From NCBI RefSeq assembly GCF_003352065.1, contig NZ_CP025803.1, forward strand, positions 434,001-498,000: DNA of 64,000 bases, written 5' to 3'. A model generated the notes under the pieces. That model saw nothing but the letters and a program-made list of their open reading frames with translations, searched no databases and was not told the origin of the DNA. The DNA is from Sulfitobacter sp. SK011. Its GTDB lineage: Bacteria; Pseudomonadota; Alphaproteobacteria; Rhodobacterales; Rhodobacteraceae. A program made the translations under genes and the position numbers. Below, piece by piece: positions 27,989-37,216 of the stretch. The stretch's first letter is position 1. Every line of letters starts with the position of its first letter.

Positions 27989-28459
27989 TTAACTTTTGGG
28001 GGAAATGCTCACACGTGCGGCAGCGCGTAACTCACGCTCCAGCGCTTCCAGAAAGCGCGAGCGGTCAGCCTTGGTAAATCCCTTACCCCCTCCCTGGCGA
28101 AACGGATCAGCGGCACGCAGATCAGTCATCAGATCACGTGTTGCCAGCACATTGCCAATATTCGCCTCCGTCAGCGCCTCACCATTGTGTTTCAACACCC
28201 GTGCGCCAGCCTCAACACAGCGTGCGGCAAGCGGGATGTCCCCCGTCACAACCACATCGCCGGGGCCGCACCGCTCAGCAATCCAGATATCTGCAACATC
28301 CGGCCCATCCGGTACAATCACCATCTCCACATACGGATTTTGCGAGGGCCGCAGCCCGCCGTTGGACACCACGAACATTCGAATTTTATGGCGGGTCGCC
28401 ACGCGTTCGGCTTCACCCTTAACTGGGCAGGCATCGGCATCAATATAAAGTGCGGTCAT
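27989..28459 (-). CDS. DUF188 (YaiI/YqxD) family protein
   Basis: A 156-residue protein of the UPF0178/YaiI family. The N-terminus [18 protein letters not shown] is diagnostic, followed by [10 protein letters not shown] and the acidic loop [28 protein letters not shown]. The fold is PIN-like, and members are suspected nucleases without a settled role. The start is placed at 28459 because family members begin there. The frame runs open some 66 codons further upstream into fghA, which is spurious. Confidence 0.92.
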   Translation of the reverse strand: MTALYIDADACPVKGEAERVATRHKIRMFVVSNGGLRPSQNPYVEMVIVPDGPDVADIWIAERCGPGDVVVTGDIPLAARCVEAGARVLKHNGEALTEANIGNVLATRDLMTDLRAADPFRQGGGKGFTKADRSRFLEALERELRAAARVSISPKS

Positions 28460-28532
28460 CTGTCTTTCTTCTTGGCTGTGGGTCTCTCGTCCGTGTTCTG
28501 TACGACATAACCCACGGTCCCCCCCCCTGAAC

Positions 28533-29366
28533 TCAACCTGCATAAAGCGCATCGGCATGGAACGCGATGTGATCTTCCATAAAGGTGGACACAAAGAAAT
28601 AGCTGTGGTCATAGCCTGGTTGCATCCGAAAAATCGCCTGCTGACGACGCAGAGCAATGGCAGCGGCCAAGGCTTCTGGTTTTAACAGGTCAAGAAACTG
28701 GTCCTGCGCGCCCTGATCGATCAGGATGGGGCCGTCGAACCCTTTTTCCTGCATCAGGACGGTCGCATCATTCTTGCCCCAGTCTTTTTCATTGCTGCCC
28801 AGATATGCACCCAGCTGTTTGCGACCCCAATCGCTCTTGCTTGGGTTTGCGATCGGCGCGAAGGCTGAGACAGACAGGAATCGCCCGGGCAGGGTCATCG
28901 CCAATACCAGCGCGCCATGGCCGCCCATCGAATGACCGGTAATGGCCTGCCTCGTCATATCGACCGCGAAATTTTCGGCCAGCAGGCCTGGCAATTCGTC
29001 AGCAATGTAATCCCGCATTTGAAAATGAGGTGCCCAGGGATCTTGGGTTGCGTTCACGTAAAACCCGGCACCTTTGCCCAGATCATAGGCCTCGTCGTCA
29101 GCAACGTCTTCGCCGCGCGGCGATGTATCCGGGAATACCAGTGCAATCCCGTGTTCAGCCGCCCAAGCCTGTGCACCCGCCTTGGTCATCGCGTTTTCAT
29201 GCGTGCATGTCAGGCCAGAGAGATACCAGAGCACCGGAACGGGCCCGTCCTTGGCCTCTTCCGGCAGGAAAACAGCAAATGTCATTTCGCAGTTGCAGGC
29301 TGCTGAGGCATGTGAATAAACGCCTTGGGTTCCGCCAAAGCATGCATTTTCAGAGAGCGTTTTCAT
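28533..29366 (-). CDS. fghA: S-formylglutathione hydrolase
   Basis: A 277-residue esterase D-type alpha/beta hydrolase releasing formate and glutathione from S-formylglutathione in formaldehyde detoxification. The nucleophile sits in [14 protein letters not shown]. Other family features are [40 protein letters not shown] and the C-terminal [15 protein letters not shown], which contains the catalytic His. The ATG at 29366 has AAAGGA eight bases upstream. The partner dehydrogenase adhC/frmA is not in the window. Confidence 0.97.
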   Translation of the reverse strand: MKTLSENACFGGTQGVYSHASAACNCEMTFAVFLPEEAKDGPVPVLWYLSGLTCTHENAMTKAGAQAWAAEHGIALVFPDTSPRGEDVADDEAYDLGKGAGFYVNATQDPWAPHFQMRDYIADELPGLLAENFAVDMTRQAITGHSMGGHGALVLAMTLPGRFLSVSAFAPIANPSKSDWGRKQLGAYLGSNEKDWGKNDATVLMQEKGFDGPILIDQGAQDQFLDLLKPEALAAAIALRRQQAIFRMQPGYDHSYFFVSTFMEDHIAFHADALYAG

Positions 29367-29437
29367 GGGCTGGTCCTTTATGTCGATCTGTTTTGGCTTG
29401 AGGCAGGTGGCGGACGGTATTTGAGAAAGGGTGAAGA

Positions 29438-30367
29438 TCATGTTCCAGTCACCCAGGCAACAACTAAGCTGACTGTAACGATGCTGAGCGCGGTGGACAC
29501 CAAAATTGCGGCGGACACGCGTTGTGGTGCGACACCGTAATGCTGAGCGAGGATGTAGACATTGCCGGCAACAGGCAGGGCAGCAGCCGAAATGATCACG
29601 CCTGCCTTGAACGGATCAACCTCGAACACGAAAAGTGCGGCAAAACCGACAAACAACGGATGCAGAACCAGCTTACAAAAGCTGAGCCAGCCCGCGATGG
29701 ACAACCGTTCGGCGGATTTTGTGGCCAGAGACGCCCCAATGGCAAAAAGCGCGCCGGGCGTTGCGGCCCCGCCAAGAATTGCCAGAAAATCATTCATTGG
29801 GGCCGGGATCGGTATCGACATGCCGGACCATGCAAATCCTAGGACGATGGCCACAATCATCGGGTTTTTGATAAGTCCGAGGCCGATCGTGCGCAACATT
29901 CTCAGACTGAACTGACCGTCGCGCGCGCCTGTAATCAAGATCACGATGAGGCTTGAAAACACCACAAGATCGACAGCAAGCGCCAACAGAACCGGGCCAA
30001 TCGCATCCGGCCCCAGCAATAAGGTCAGCATGGGGACACCCAGGAATCCGGTATTGCCGATGGCTGCACATTGCGCCTCTATTGCGACCGTCGGAACGTC
30101 CAGCCGCCGCAAGAACCCAACGATTGTCGCGATGCCATAGACAAATGCGGTGCCCCACAGATACGCCACAACAAGGCGCGTATCCCAGACCTCTGCCAAT
30201 GACAGATTTGCGGAAAACCGAAACAGCATGGCGGACAGGGCAAAGTAGAACACAAATTTCGTCAGATACGCCGTGGCTTCGGCACTGAAGAAGCGCGTGC
30301 GTCCGGCCCAATAGCCCAGCCCGATCAGTGCAAAGAAGGGTAGGGTTTTCAGGAAGATCGCGAGCAT
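29438..30367 (-). CDS. AEC family transporter
   Basis: A 309-residue, roughly ten-helix membrane protein of the auxin efflux carrier family. The N-terminal half has FFALIGLGYWAGR and, near residue 105, IGNTGFLGVPMLTLLLG, a typical AEC repeat motif. The C-terminal repeat has LPVAGNVYILAQHYG and VSAAILVSTALSIVTV. Many bacterial members export or import malonate or related organic acids; no neighbour points to a substrate. The ATG at 30367 is preferred over a TTG two codons earlier. Confidence 0.9.
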   Translation of the reverse strand: MLAIFLKTLPFFALIGLGYWAGRTRFFSAEATAYLTKFVFYFALSAMLFRFSANLSLAEVWDTRLVVAYLWGTAFVYGIATIVGFLRRLDVPTVAIEAQCAAIGNTGFLGVPMLTLLLGPDAIGPVLLALAVDLVVFSSLIVILITGARDGQFSLRMLRTIGLGLIKNPMIVAIVLGFAWSGMSIPIPAPMNDFLAILGGAATPGALFAIGASLATKSAERLSIAGWLSFCKLVLHPLFVGFAALFVFEVDPFKAGVIISAAALPVAGNVYILAQHYGVAPQRVSAAILVSTALSIVTVSLVVAWVTGT

Positions 30368-30443
30368 GGACAAAGACCTACCCCAGCAAAGCTGGTGCGC
30401 GCAAGGTACTGGAGGAGACCAGCAGAGGCGAAATGGCGTGCCG

Positions 30444-31418
30444 CTAGCCTGACCCGATCAGGACACCGGCAGCAAACACCAGTGCGCCACCCAGCACCAC
30501 CTGCAATGCCGCGCGGAAAAAGGGCGTGTCCATATATTTGTTTTGTATCCACGCGATGGCCCAAAGCTCAATGAACACCACAACAAAAGCTGTCGTCGTG
30601 GCGGTCCAGAAGTCGGGGATCAGGTAGGGAAGGGCGTGGCCCAACCCCCCAACTGTCGTCATGATGCCAGACGCAAAGCCGCGTTTCCAAGGCGATCCAC
30701 GGCCAGACAGTTCGCCATCGTCCGAGGCCGCTTCGGTAAATCCCATAGAAATGCCTGCACCGACCGATGCGGCCAGGCCAACGAGGAATGTTGTCCAGGT
30801 GTCTTGTGTGGCAAACGCCGTGGCAAAGATCGGTGCGAGCGTTGAGACGGACCCATCCATCAATCCGGCCAGCCCGGGCTGCACCCATGTCAAAATGAAT
30901 TGCCGATGCGCGCGGGCGTCTTCGTCCTTGACCGTATGGTCGTCCAGATGTCTGGACGTCAGATCATCGGCGGCGATCTGATGCCCGGCCTCGGCGGCGG
31001 CCAGATCCCCCAGCAATTTGCGGGTATCGGCGTCAGTCGTCCGAGCTGCGGCGGCAAGATAAAACCGCTCGGCATCTTGTTCCATCGCGGTTGCCTCTGC
31101 TCGGATGCGGTCGAGGCCCAAGTTCTCAATCAGCCAAACCGGACGCCGCGCATAATAGCCCGACACATGTTCGCGGCGGATCAATGGGATCACATCCCCG
31201 AACCGTTTTTGGTGCAGATTGATCAAGCGCTGCCGATGGGTATCTTCTTCGGCTGCCATTCCGTCGAAAACCGCGGAGCTGTCAGGATATTCGCCACGCA
31301 GTCTTTCGGCGTAGCCCCGATAAATGCTTGCGTCGTCTTCCTCAGAAGAGATCGCCAAAGCCAGCACTTCTTGCTCTGTCAAATCTTTGAAACGCTTACG
31401 GCTCCGAGAAAAACCCAT
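30444..31418 (-). CDS. mbfA: Membrane-bound ferritin-like iron exporter (MbfA type)
   Basis: A 324-residue fusion. An N-terminal rubrerythrin-like domain (about 1-150) with diiron ligands in SSEEDDASIYRGYAERL and AAEEDTHRQRL, then MEQDAERFYLAAAA and AAAEAGHQIA, is joined to a C-terminal VIT1/CCC1 membrane domain (about 165-324) with GLMDGSVSTLAPIFA. This is the architecture of MbfA, which exports iron in Agrobacterium and Bradyrhizobium and protects against iron and peroxide. A perfect iron control element lies 19 bases upstream of the start, so Irr repression under low iron is likely. Confidence 0.93.
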   Translation of the reverse strand: MGFSRSRKRFKDLTEQEVLALAISSEEDDASIYRGYAERLRGEYPDSSAVFDGMAAEEDTHRQRLINLHQKRFGDVIPLIRREHVSGYYARRPVWLIENLGLDRIRAEATAMEQDAERFYLAAAARTTDADTRKLLGDLAAAEAGHQIAADDLTSRHLDDHTVKDEDARAHRQFILTWVQPGLAGLMDGSVSTLAPIFATAFATQDTWTTFLVGLAASVGAGISMGFTEAASDDGELSGRGSPWKRGFASGIMTTVGGLGHALPYLIPDFWTATTTAFVVVFIELWAIAWIQNKYMDTPFFRAALQVVLGGALVFAAGVLIGSG

Positions 31419-31436
31419 GACATGTCCTTTGCTTGC

Positions 31437-31451
31437 TTAGAATGATTCTAA
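31437..31451. promoter_or_regulatory. Iron control element (predicted Irr-binding site) of mbfA
   Basis: TTAGAATGATTCTAA is a perfect palindrome of two 6-base arms around three bases. It matches the core of the Irr-binding iron control element known in alphaproteobacteria (TTTAGAA-N3-TTCTAAA). It lies 19 to 33 bases upstream of the mbfA start, a position that would block transcription when Irr is bound. The divergent TetR gene begins about 108 bases away. Confidence 0.75.
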
Positions 31452-31558
31452 CCAAATAACTCAGAAACAACAACTGGGATTGCCTGAGGTAAAGTCAAAT
31501 AGGCCTTGGAACTAAACGATTCGGTTTATAAAGTGTCCTTCCAACAGCCGGAGTCGCG

Positions 31559-32176
31559 ATGACAGCCATAGACCACCATATCCGCAAGGGCCGCAAATTT
31601 GATCAGGTGCTTGCCGGCGCGCGGACTGTTTTCATGGCAGATGGGTTTGAGGGTGCAAGCGTAGACGAGATCGCGCGCGTAGCCGCCGTGTCAAAAGCAA
31701 CCCTCTACAGCTACTTTCCGGATAAAAGGTTGCTGTTCATGGAAGTGGCCAATGCCGAATGCCAACGCCAATCGCGCGAAGCGATGGACAGCATTGATAT
31801 GGATGGTCCACCTCGTGAAGTGTTGATGCAAACGGGTCTGCATTTTCTGGGGTTCATCACATCGACGTTTGGTCAGCAGGTATTCCGCATCTGCGTGGCT
31901 GAATCGGATCGCTTTCCCGAGCTTGGTCAGCGCTTCTACAATTCGGGGCCTGCGGTGATGCGGGCCGAGATGGCAAAGTATTTCGGTATGGCTCAGGCGC
32001 GCGGGGAATTGAAAATCGACGATGCCATTTTGGCGGCGGATCAATTTGGCGAGCTTTGCAAGGCAGATATCTGGCCTCGGCTCATTTTCGGGGTCAGCAG
32101 GTCGGTGACCCACTGCGAAATGGTGCGGGTGGTCAACGGGGCGGTTGAAACCTTTATGGCAAGGTACGGCGCGTGA
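31559..32176 (+). CDS. TetR/AcrR family transcriptional regulator
   Basis: A 205-residue regulator. The N-terminal helix-turn-helix lies at about residues 10-55 with the pattern FEGASVDEIARVAAVSKATLYSYFPDK, the TetR signature. The C-terminal domain (FRICVAESDRFPELGQRFYN) is the AcrR-type ligand pocket seen in regulators of efflux or fatty acid genes. GGAG precedes the ATG. It stands alone, divergent from mbfA, so its target is unclear. Confidence 0.95.
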   Translation: MTAIDHHIRKGRKFDQVLAGARTVFMADGFEGASVDEIARVAAVSKATLYSYFPDKRLLFMEVANAECQRQSREAMDSIDMDGPPREVLMQTGLHFLGFITSTFGQQVFRICVAESDRFPELGQRFYNSGPAVMRAEMAKYFGMAQARGELKIDDAILAADQFGELCKADIWPRLIFGVSRSVTHCEMVRVVNGAVETFMARYGA

Positions 32177-32252
32177 GCCGCCGGGAATTGCTGTGATGAA
32201 GGTGCCGAAATGATCCGGAGGCAGCATACGGCAAACGAAAGCGGTCCCAAGT

Positions 32253-32369
32253 ATGGCTGCAGATTGGAAAACCGGATGGGCCAAAGCGCTGGGCAATATC
32301 CCGATCATCCGGGAAGCTGTGCTTCTCACCGCTCACCCAAAACCACCCTCTAAATCCAAAGATCATTAA
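32253..32369 (+). CDS. Possible short ORF (38 residues)
   Basis: An open frame of 38 codons in the 260-base gap between the TetR gene and the I78 gene. Its translation is protein-like (DWKTGWAKALGNIPIIREAV) and vaguely recalls the start of DUF1232/YkvA proteins, with a basic C-terminus. No good ribosome binding site precedes it. It could be a microprotein, a gene remnant or chance. Confidence 0.2.
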   Translation: MAADWKTGWAKALGNIPIIREAVLLTAHPKPPSKSKDH

Positions 32370-32436
32370 GGGTGAGTGTAAGTGGCGGAGAGCATGCTAC
32401 TAACGAAGGGCGACACCAACACGAAGAGGACGGCTC

Positions 32437-32712
32437 ATGCGATGTATGTTTTTCAGTCTGCTGATACTGGCGGGATGTGCGGGCGTTGCGACCAACAACA
32501 CAGCAAGCAAAAGCGGGTCAGCAGGGCCTGATACCTGTAACGCGGCCGCCTATGTGGGGCTTATTGGTCAAGAGGCGGTGACAGCACTGGCCGTGCCAGA
32601 CCCCAAACGCGAATACCGCATCGGACAACCCGTTACGTCGGATTACGTTGCAAATCGGGTCAACATCAAACTGGACGAGACGGATGTCATTGTCGCCATT
32701 GATTGTGGCTAG
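32437..32712 (+). CDS. I78 family peptidase inhibitor lipoprotein
   Basis: A 91-residue envelope protein. A lipoprotein signal ends in LAGC (Cys14). The mature domain has the I78 inhibitor pattern: TCNAAAYVGLIGQ, YRIGQPVTSDY, and the C-terminal RVNIKLDETDVIVAIDCG. The two remaining Cys residues could form a disulfide. I78 proteins inhibit serine proteases such as subtilisins. Its stop shares the CTAG tetramer with the convergent paaK stop. GAGGA precedes the start. Confidence 0.88.
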   Translation: MRCMFFSLLILAGCAGVATNNTASKSGSAGPDTCNAAAYVGLIGQEAVTALAVPDPKREYRIGQPVTSDYVANRVNIKLDETDVIVAIDCG

Positions 32713-34019
32713 GTCTTGGGACGGTTGTCAACGATCCGGACGGCTTTGCCCTCGGATCGGTCAACGCCACCCACATCGGAAACCTCGACCTTCACACTGA
32801 TCCCGACCGATTGCTTGATACGTGCTGACAATGTCTTGGCGGCGGCATCGCGCATGTCCACCGAAACCGATCCATCGGCGCATTCGCAGAAGACCCGCAT
32901 CTGATCCATGCGGCCCGGACGGCTCAATTCGATCTGAAAGTGTGGCGCAAGCCCATCTGTTGCCATCAACGCCTCTTCAATCTGGGTGGGGAACACGTTG
33001 ACGCCACGCAATATGATCATGTCATCACTGCGCCCGGTCACCTTTTCCATTCGGCGCATGGACCGAGCGGTTCCCGCCAGCAAACGGGTCAGATCACGGG
33101 TGCGATAACGGATGACCGGGAACGCCTGTTTGGTCAGGGATGTGAAAACCAACTCGCCCATTTCACCATCTGCCACCGGTTCTCCGGTTTCGGGGTGGAC
33201 AATCTCTGGGAAAAAGTGGTCCTCCCAGATGTGCAGGCCGTCTTTTGTTTCTACACATTCCATTGACACACCGGGTCCCATCACCTCGCTTAACCCGTAG
33301 ATATCAACCGCATGCATATCGAACGCGTGTTCAATTTCCAGCCGCATCGCGTTGGTCCAGGGTTCTGCCCCGAATATCCCAACCTCAAGCGATGAGGCGC
33401 GTGGATCAATGCCCTGGGCCGCGAATTCATCCAAGATGGACAGGGCGTAAGAAGGTGTAACGGTTATGCCCTTTGGTTTGAAATCGTCGATCAGACGGAC
33501 TTGGCGCGGCGTCATCCCACCCGAGATCGGATAGGTTGTCAGCCCCAGCGCATCCGCGCCCAAATGAATGCCCAGGCCACCGGTAAACAGCCCGTACCCA
33601 TAAGCGTTGTGCAGCATGTCGCCCGGACGCATGCCCGCCGCGCGCAAAGACCGGGCAACGACGCTTGCCCAATTGGTAAGATCATCAGCCGTGTATCCTA
33701 CAACGGTTGGCTGACCTGTGGTGCCCGAGGACGCATGAATGCGTGCAACCTGTTCGCGCGGCACCGCAAACATCCCAAAAGGATAATTGTCCCGCAGGTC
33801 CGTTTTCACGGTAAAAGGAAACTTGGCCAGATCGGACAGATCGTGCAGATCATCAGGATGCACACCCGCCGCATCAAAGCTGGTCTTGTAGAACGGCACA
33901 TTGTCATACGCGTGCCGCAACGACCATTTCATGCGTTCAAGTTGCAGGACAGAAATTTCGTCGCGGCTGGCGATTTCAATTGGATCAAGGGTGTTCTTGT
34001 GGGGTGTCAGATCTTTCAT
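32709..34019 (-). CDS. paaK: Phenylacetate--CoA ligase
   Basis: A 436-residue acyl-adenylate-forming enzyme that activates phenylacetate with ATP and CoA. The ATP loop is RIHASSGTTGQPTVVGYT, followed by VDIYGLSEVMGPG and the hinge region GRSDDMIILRGVNVFPTQIEE, all typical of PaaK. It follows the PaaI thioesterase gene on the same strand after 5 bases, forming a paaI-paaK unit. The ring-epoxidase genes paaABCDE are not in the window. Confidence 0.96.
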   Translation of the reverse strand: MKDLTPHKNTLDPIEIASRDEISVLQLERMKWSLRHAYDNVPFYKTSFDAAGVHPDDLHDLSDLAKFPFTVKTDLRDNYPFGMFAVPREQVARIHASSGTTGQPTVVGYTADDLTNWASVVARSLRAAGMRPGDMLHNAYGYGLFTGGLGIHLGADALGLTTYPISGGMTPRQVRLIDDFKPKGITVTPSYALSILDEFAAQGIDPRASSLEVGIFGAEPWTNAMRLEIEHAFDMHAVDIYGLSEVMGPGVSMECVETKDGLHIWEDHFFPEIVHPETGEPVADGEMGELVFTSLTKQAFPVIRYRTRDLTRLLAGTARSMRRMEKVTGRSDDMIILRGVNVFPTQIEEALMATDGLAPHFQIELSRPGRMDQMRVFCECADGSVSVDMRDAAAKTLSARIKQSVGISVKVEVSDVGGVDRSEGKAVRIVDNRPKT

Positions 34020-34024
34020 ATTTA

Positions 34025-34456
34025 TCAGCCCTCTTCTGGAAAATGCTGGCCCTTTACACTGCGCGACAGGCCGCGAAAAAGCGCGACCGTGCGTCCATCT
34101 TCGCCCGTGACCGTGACATCATAAGTGCCGGAGCGGCCAGATTTAGAAACCTCTGCCGCTGTTGCGGTCAGCGTTTCCCCCAATTTTCCCGGCGTCAGAT
34201 AGGTAATCTGGTTCTGCTGCGCCACAGTCACCTGATTGTAGGTGTTGCAGGCAAACGCAAATGCGCTGTCAGCAAGCGTAAAGATATACCCACCGTGGCA
34301 GATGCCATGCCCGTTCAACATGTCCGGCCTGACCTGCATGCTCAGCACCGCTTGGCCCGGCTTGATCGTTTTGATGCTCATGCCCAGACCCATCGACACC
34401 GCATCATTTGCAAACATGATATCAGCGCATTTTTTTGCACGGGTTTCAGGGGTCAT
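34025..34456 (-). CDS. paaI: Hydroxyphenylacetyl-CoA thioesterase PaaI
   Basis: A 143-residue hot-dog-fold thioesterase. The family motif NGHGICHGGYIFTLADSAFA contains the conserved catalytic Asp, and QITYLTPGKLGETLTATA follows. PaaI hydrolyses stalled or hydroxylated phenylacetyl-CoA and returns CoA to the pathway. The ATG at 34456 has AAGG about seven bases upstream and matches the usual start; an in-frame ATG at 34483 lacks a ribosome binding site. It is cotranscribed with paaK. Confidence 0.93.
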   Translation of the reverse strand: MTPETRAKKCADIMFANDAVSMGLGMSIKTIKPGQAVLSMQVRPDMLNGHGICHGGYIFTLADSAFAFACNTYNQVTVAQQNQITYLTPGKLGETLTATAAEVSKSGRSGTYDVTVTGEDGRTVALFRGLSRSVKGQHFPEEG

Positions 34457-34547
34457 ACGGGGGCCTTTGTGTTTCAGTTTCATGGATACTTACAGTATTG
34501 TGTAACGCATTCAATATTTATGATTTGCTCTAAGTCTTGATTTGCGG

Positions 34548-34919
34548 ATGGAACAGCGCAACTGTCAAATCATGACACTACATATCCCGCCAATGAATGG
34601 CCCGATTGACCGCCCACCAGAGCAAGTTGCGTTTCACCGTACTGAGCTTTCAGTCATCTTATCGCTTTATGGGCGCATGGTCGCGGCGGGCGAATGGCGT
34701 GACTATGGCATATCTTGTTTGCGTGAGGTTGCCGTTTTCTCGGTTTTCAGGCGGACAGCCGAAATCCCGCTGTATCGGATCGAAAAACGGCCCAAGTTGA
34801 AGGCAAAACAAGGGATGTATGCGGTTGTCGGCACCGGTGGTCTGGTCATGCGGCGGGGGCATGACCTTAAATCGGTTTTGCGTGTGTTGGAACGGAAATT
34901 GATCCGGGCAGTCGAATAG
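34548..34919 (+). CDS. DUF2794 domain-containing protein
   Basis: About 123 residues. The DUF2794 region is clear in VAFHRTELSVILSLYGRMVAAGEWRDYG and FSVFRRTAEIPLYRIEKRP. It is a short soluble alphaproteobacterial family of unknown function. Start choice is uncertain: the ATG at 34548 and that at 34572 are both possible and neither has a strong ribosome binding site. It stands between divergent paaI and convergent NlpC/P60 genes. Confidence 0.85.
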   Translation: MEQRNCQIMTLHIPPMNGPIDRPPEQVAFHRTELSVILSLYGRMVAAGEWRDYGISCLREVAVFSVFRRTAEIPLYRIEKRPKLKAKQGMYAVVGTGGLVMRRGHDLKSVLRVLERKLIRAVE

Positions 34920-34997
34920 CGATCTAGCCAAATGTCACGATGGCGGCGACAATTGTGCAGGGGTATTTTGGGTCACTTCGAACGTTGTCTTGGCGCG

Positions 34998-35771
34998 TCA
35001 TAACCGACGATGCGCCGTAACGGGGCCGTCACCCTGCTCGCTGATCCTTTTGATGGCGGCAGTGATCGGTTCATTGGTGACGGACATTGTGTACGCATTT
35101 GCATGGATGAGTGTATCCGCATCGACGACCAGCGCCACGTGCCCCTTCCAAAATATCAGATCGTTCCGCTGATAAGGGCCTGTCGCGGCGGCTCCGATAC
35201 TTTGTTGTTGATCACTATCCCCGGGACAGGGGATGGCGCAGGCCAAGAGGGCGGCTTGGACGAGCCCGGAACAATCAATGCCTTCCCTGCTGTTGCCACC
35301 CCAAAGATAGGGTGTTCCCAGAAAGAGTGCGCAGACGGTGGCGGGATCTGTGGCATAGGTATCAACCTCTGCCAAATGGGGCAAAGGCACAAAACCAGCG
35401 TCGATCTGTGCAAATTTTTCTGTCTTGCCCGTGACCTGCAACTGGCTGCCGAAACTTAGGCCCAAAAGGTTGGGTGACTTAAAATCTGGCCGTTCATAAA
35501 TGTGGGTGGCGGGCGCAGTCACCTTGTGGCTTGGCCGCAGCAAAGCACCCAAAGTGGATGATCTGATGTGGCCACAATAGCCGTCTTTGTCCGCCTGCAC
35601 GTAGCACCACCCATCACGAGTGTTGAGCACCACGACGCTGTCACCGAAGATCAACTGCCGGACGCGTGGCCCATCGGGCGTGCGGCAAAGGTCCGACACC
35701 GCCAACACAATCTGCGCTGGATCGCGCTGCGTGATCTGAGCAGGATCAGGTGTGGTGCGCTGGTCGCTCAT
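34998..35771 (-). CDS. NlpC/P60 family peptidase with SH3 domain
   Basis: A 257-residue cell-wall-type hydrolase. The N-terminal half has an SH3b-like region (VVLNTRDGWCYVQADKDGYCG). The C-terminal NlpC/P60 domain has the catalytic Cys in SREGIDCSGLVQAA and the His in WKGHVALVVDADTLIHAN. There is no obvious signal peptide, so it may act on cytoplasmic muropeptides, as gamma-D-glutamyl-diamino acid endopeptidases do. The start overlaps the stop of the M17 aminopeptidase gene (ATGA at 35768-35771), a common Rhodobacterales pairing that fits peptide recycling. Confidence 0.93.
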   Translation of the reverse strand: MSDQRTTPDPAQITQRDPAQIVLAVSDLCRTPDGPRVRQLIFGDSVVVLNTRDGWCYVQADKDGYCGHIRSSTLGALLRPSHKVTAPATHIYERPDFKSPNLLGLSFGSQLQVTGKTEKFAQIDAGFVPLPHLAEVDTYATDPATVCALFLGTPYLWGGNSREGIDCSGLVQAALLACAIPCPGDSDQQQSIGAAATGPYQRNDLIFWKGHVALVVDADTLIHANAYTMSVTNEPITAAIKRISEQGDGPVTAHRRL

Positions 35772-37150
35772 AATTTTAACAGCGGGCCGAGCGCCGCATA
35801 AAGAGCCCGCGTTGCCTGACCCACGCCTCCTTTAGGCCGGGCCGGTGCGTCGCTGGGTTGCCATCCGAACAGATCAAAATGGGCATAGGGGCTGTCCGTA
35901 ACAAATCGGCGCAGGAACAATGCGGCGGTGATACACCCCGCAAAACCGCCCTTGGGCGCGTTGTCCAAATCCGCGATACCGGGTTCGATCATCGTTTCAT
36001 AAGGGGTATGAAAGGGCAGCCGCCAAACAGGGTCCGCATGCTGCGTGGCCGCATCCTCAAGCGACCGAACAAATCCCGGATCGTCGCTGAAGTAAGGGAC
36101 AAGGTCGGGCCCGACAGCCACGCGTGCAGCACCGGTCAGCGTCGCCATCGAAATGATCTGATCTGGCTTTTCCTCGTCTGCAAACGCCAGCGCATCCGCC
36201 AGCACCAACCGTCCTTCTGCATCGGTGTTGTTAATCTCAACTGTCAGGCCCTTGCGGGACGTCAGGATATCCTGGGGACGAAACGCATTGCCGGCTACTG
36301 CATTTTCGACCGCTGGGATCAGAACCCGCAATTGCAGTTTCAGGCCCGTGGCCATGATCATATGCGCCAGCCCCAGAACAGCCGCCGCCCCGCCCATGTC
36401 CTTTTTCATCAACCCCATCGACGCACTGGGTTTCAGGTTCAGCCCCCCGGTATCGAAACAAACGCCCTTGCCAACCAGCGTCAGCTTTGGCCCCGCTTTG
36501 CCCCAGCGCATGTCGATCAACCGAGGTGCGCGGTCGGCAGCGCGGCCCACAGTGTGAATCATCGGGAAATTCTGGGCTAACAGGTCGTCACCCATCGTCA
36601 CATGAATTGAGGCACCATGTTGATCCGCCAAATCGCGTGCGGCTTGTTCAAGGTCTGGTGGGCCCATGTCAGACGCTGGCGTGTTAATCAGATCACGGGT
36701 CAGGATTTCACCCGCGACCAAAGCCTCAATCAGGGCCGCGTCAATACCATCAGGGGTAACAAGACCTGCGACCAGTCCAGTTTGTTTGCGGTAGCGGTCA
36801 AACCGATATCCGGACAAGAGCCAGCCTAAAGCCTCGTTCGCCACCTGATCTTCGGGCAATCCACCAATGATGCGATAGGCACCCTTGGGCAGTTTCATCG
36901 TCGCCGCCGCAAGCGCAAACCGGCCGCGCCGACGCGATGCCTCGGTTCCATATCCTGCAAGCGCAAGGGCTGGCATTCCGGCACGATCGCTGACGGTCAA
37001 AGCCTGACCCAAACCACCCGTGAAACCATGTGCATTCACCCAAGACTTGGTGGTCGTCGGTTGGTCACCCAACCACTCTGCCAAAGCGTCTTCGGCAATC
37101 ACTTGCAATGGAATTGCGGTATCAGAGGAAGGTGCAAAGGTCGCAGGCAT
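35768..37150 (-). CDS. Leucyl aminopeptidase family (M17) protein
   Basis: A 460-residue dizinc aminopeptidase. The signature NNTDAEGRLVLADAL is intact, as is the upstream metal-binding segment LVGKGVCFDTGGLNLKPS and the catalytic lysine segment MGLMKKDMGGAAAVLG. The N-terminal domain is divergent from PepA, as in the shorter M17 branch. It probably degrades peptides released by the downstream, translationally coupled NlpC/P60 enzyme. Confidence 0.95.
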   Translation of the reverse strand: MPATFAPSSDTAIPLQVIAEDALAEWLGDQPTTTKSWVNAHGFTGGLGQALTVSDRAGMPALALAGYGTEASRRRGRFALAAATMKLPKGAYRIIGGLPEDQVANEALGWLLSGYRFDRYRKQTGLVAGLVTPDGIDAALIEALVAGEILTRDLINTPASDMGPPDLEQAARDLADQHGASIHVTMGDDLLAQNFPMIHTVGRAADRAPRLIDMRWGKAGPKLTLVGKGVCFDTGGLNLKPSASMGLMKKDMGGAAAVLGLAHMIMATGLKLQLRVLIPAVENAVAGNAFRPQDILTSRKGLTVEINNTDAEGRLVLADALAFADEEKPDQIISMATLTGAARVAVGPDLVPYFSDDPGFVRSLEDAATQHADPVWRLPFHTPYETMIEPGIADLDNAPKGGFAGCITAALFLRRFVTDSPYAHFDLFGWQPSDAPARPKGGVGQATRALYAALGPLLKL

Positions 37151-37216
37151 GTTCGGCCTTTCAGGCTGACGGGGTTATTTGCATAGCCTAGCCTTTCCTG
37201 AGATGCTCGCAAGCCG

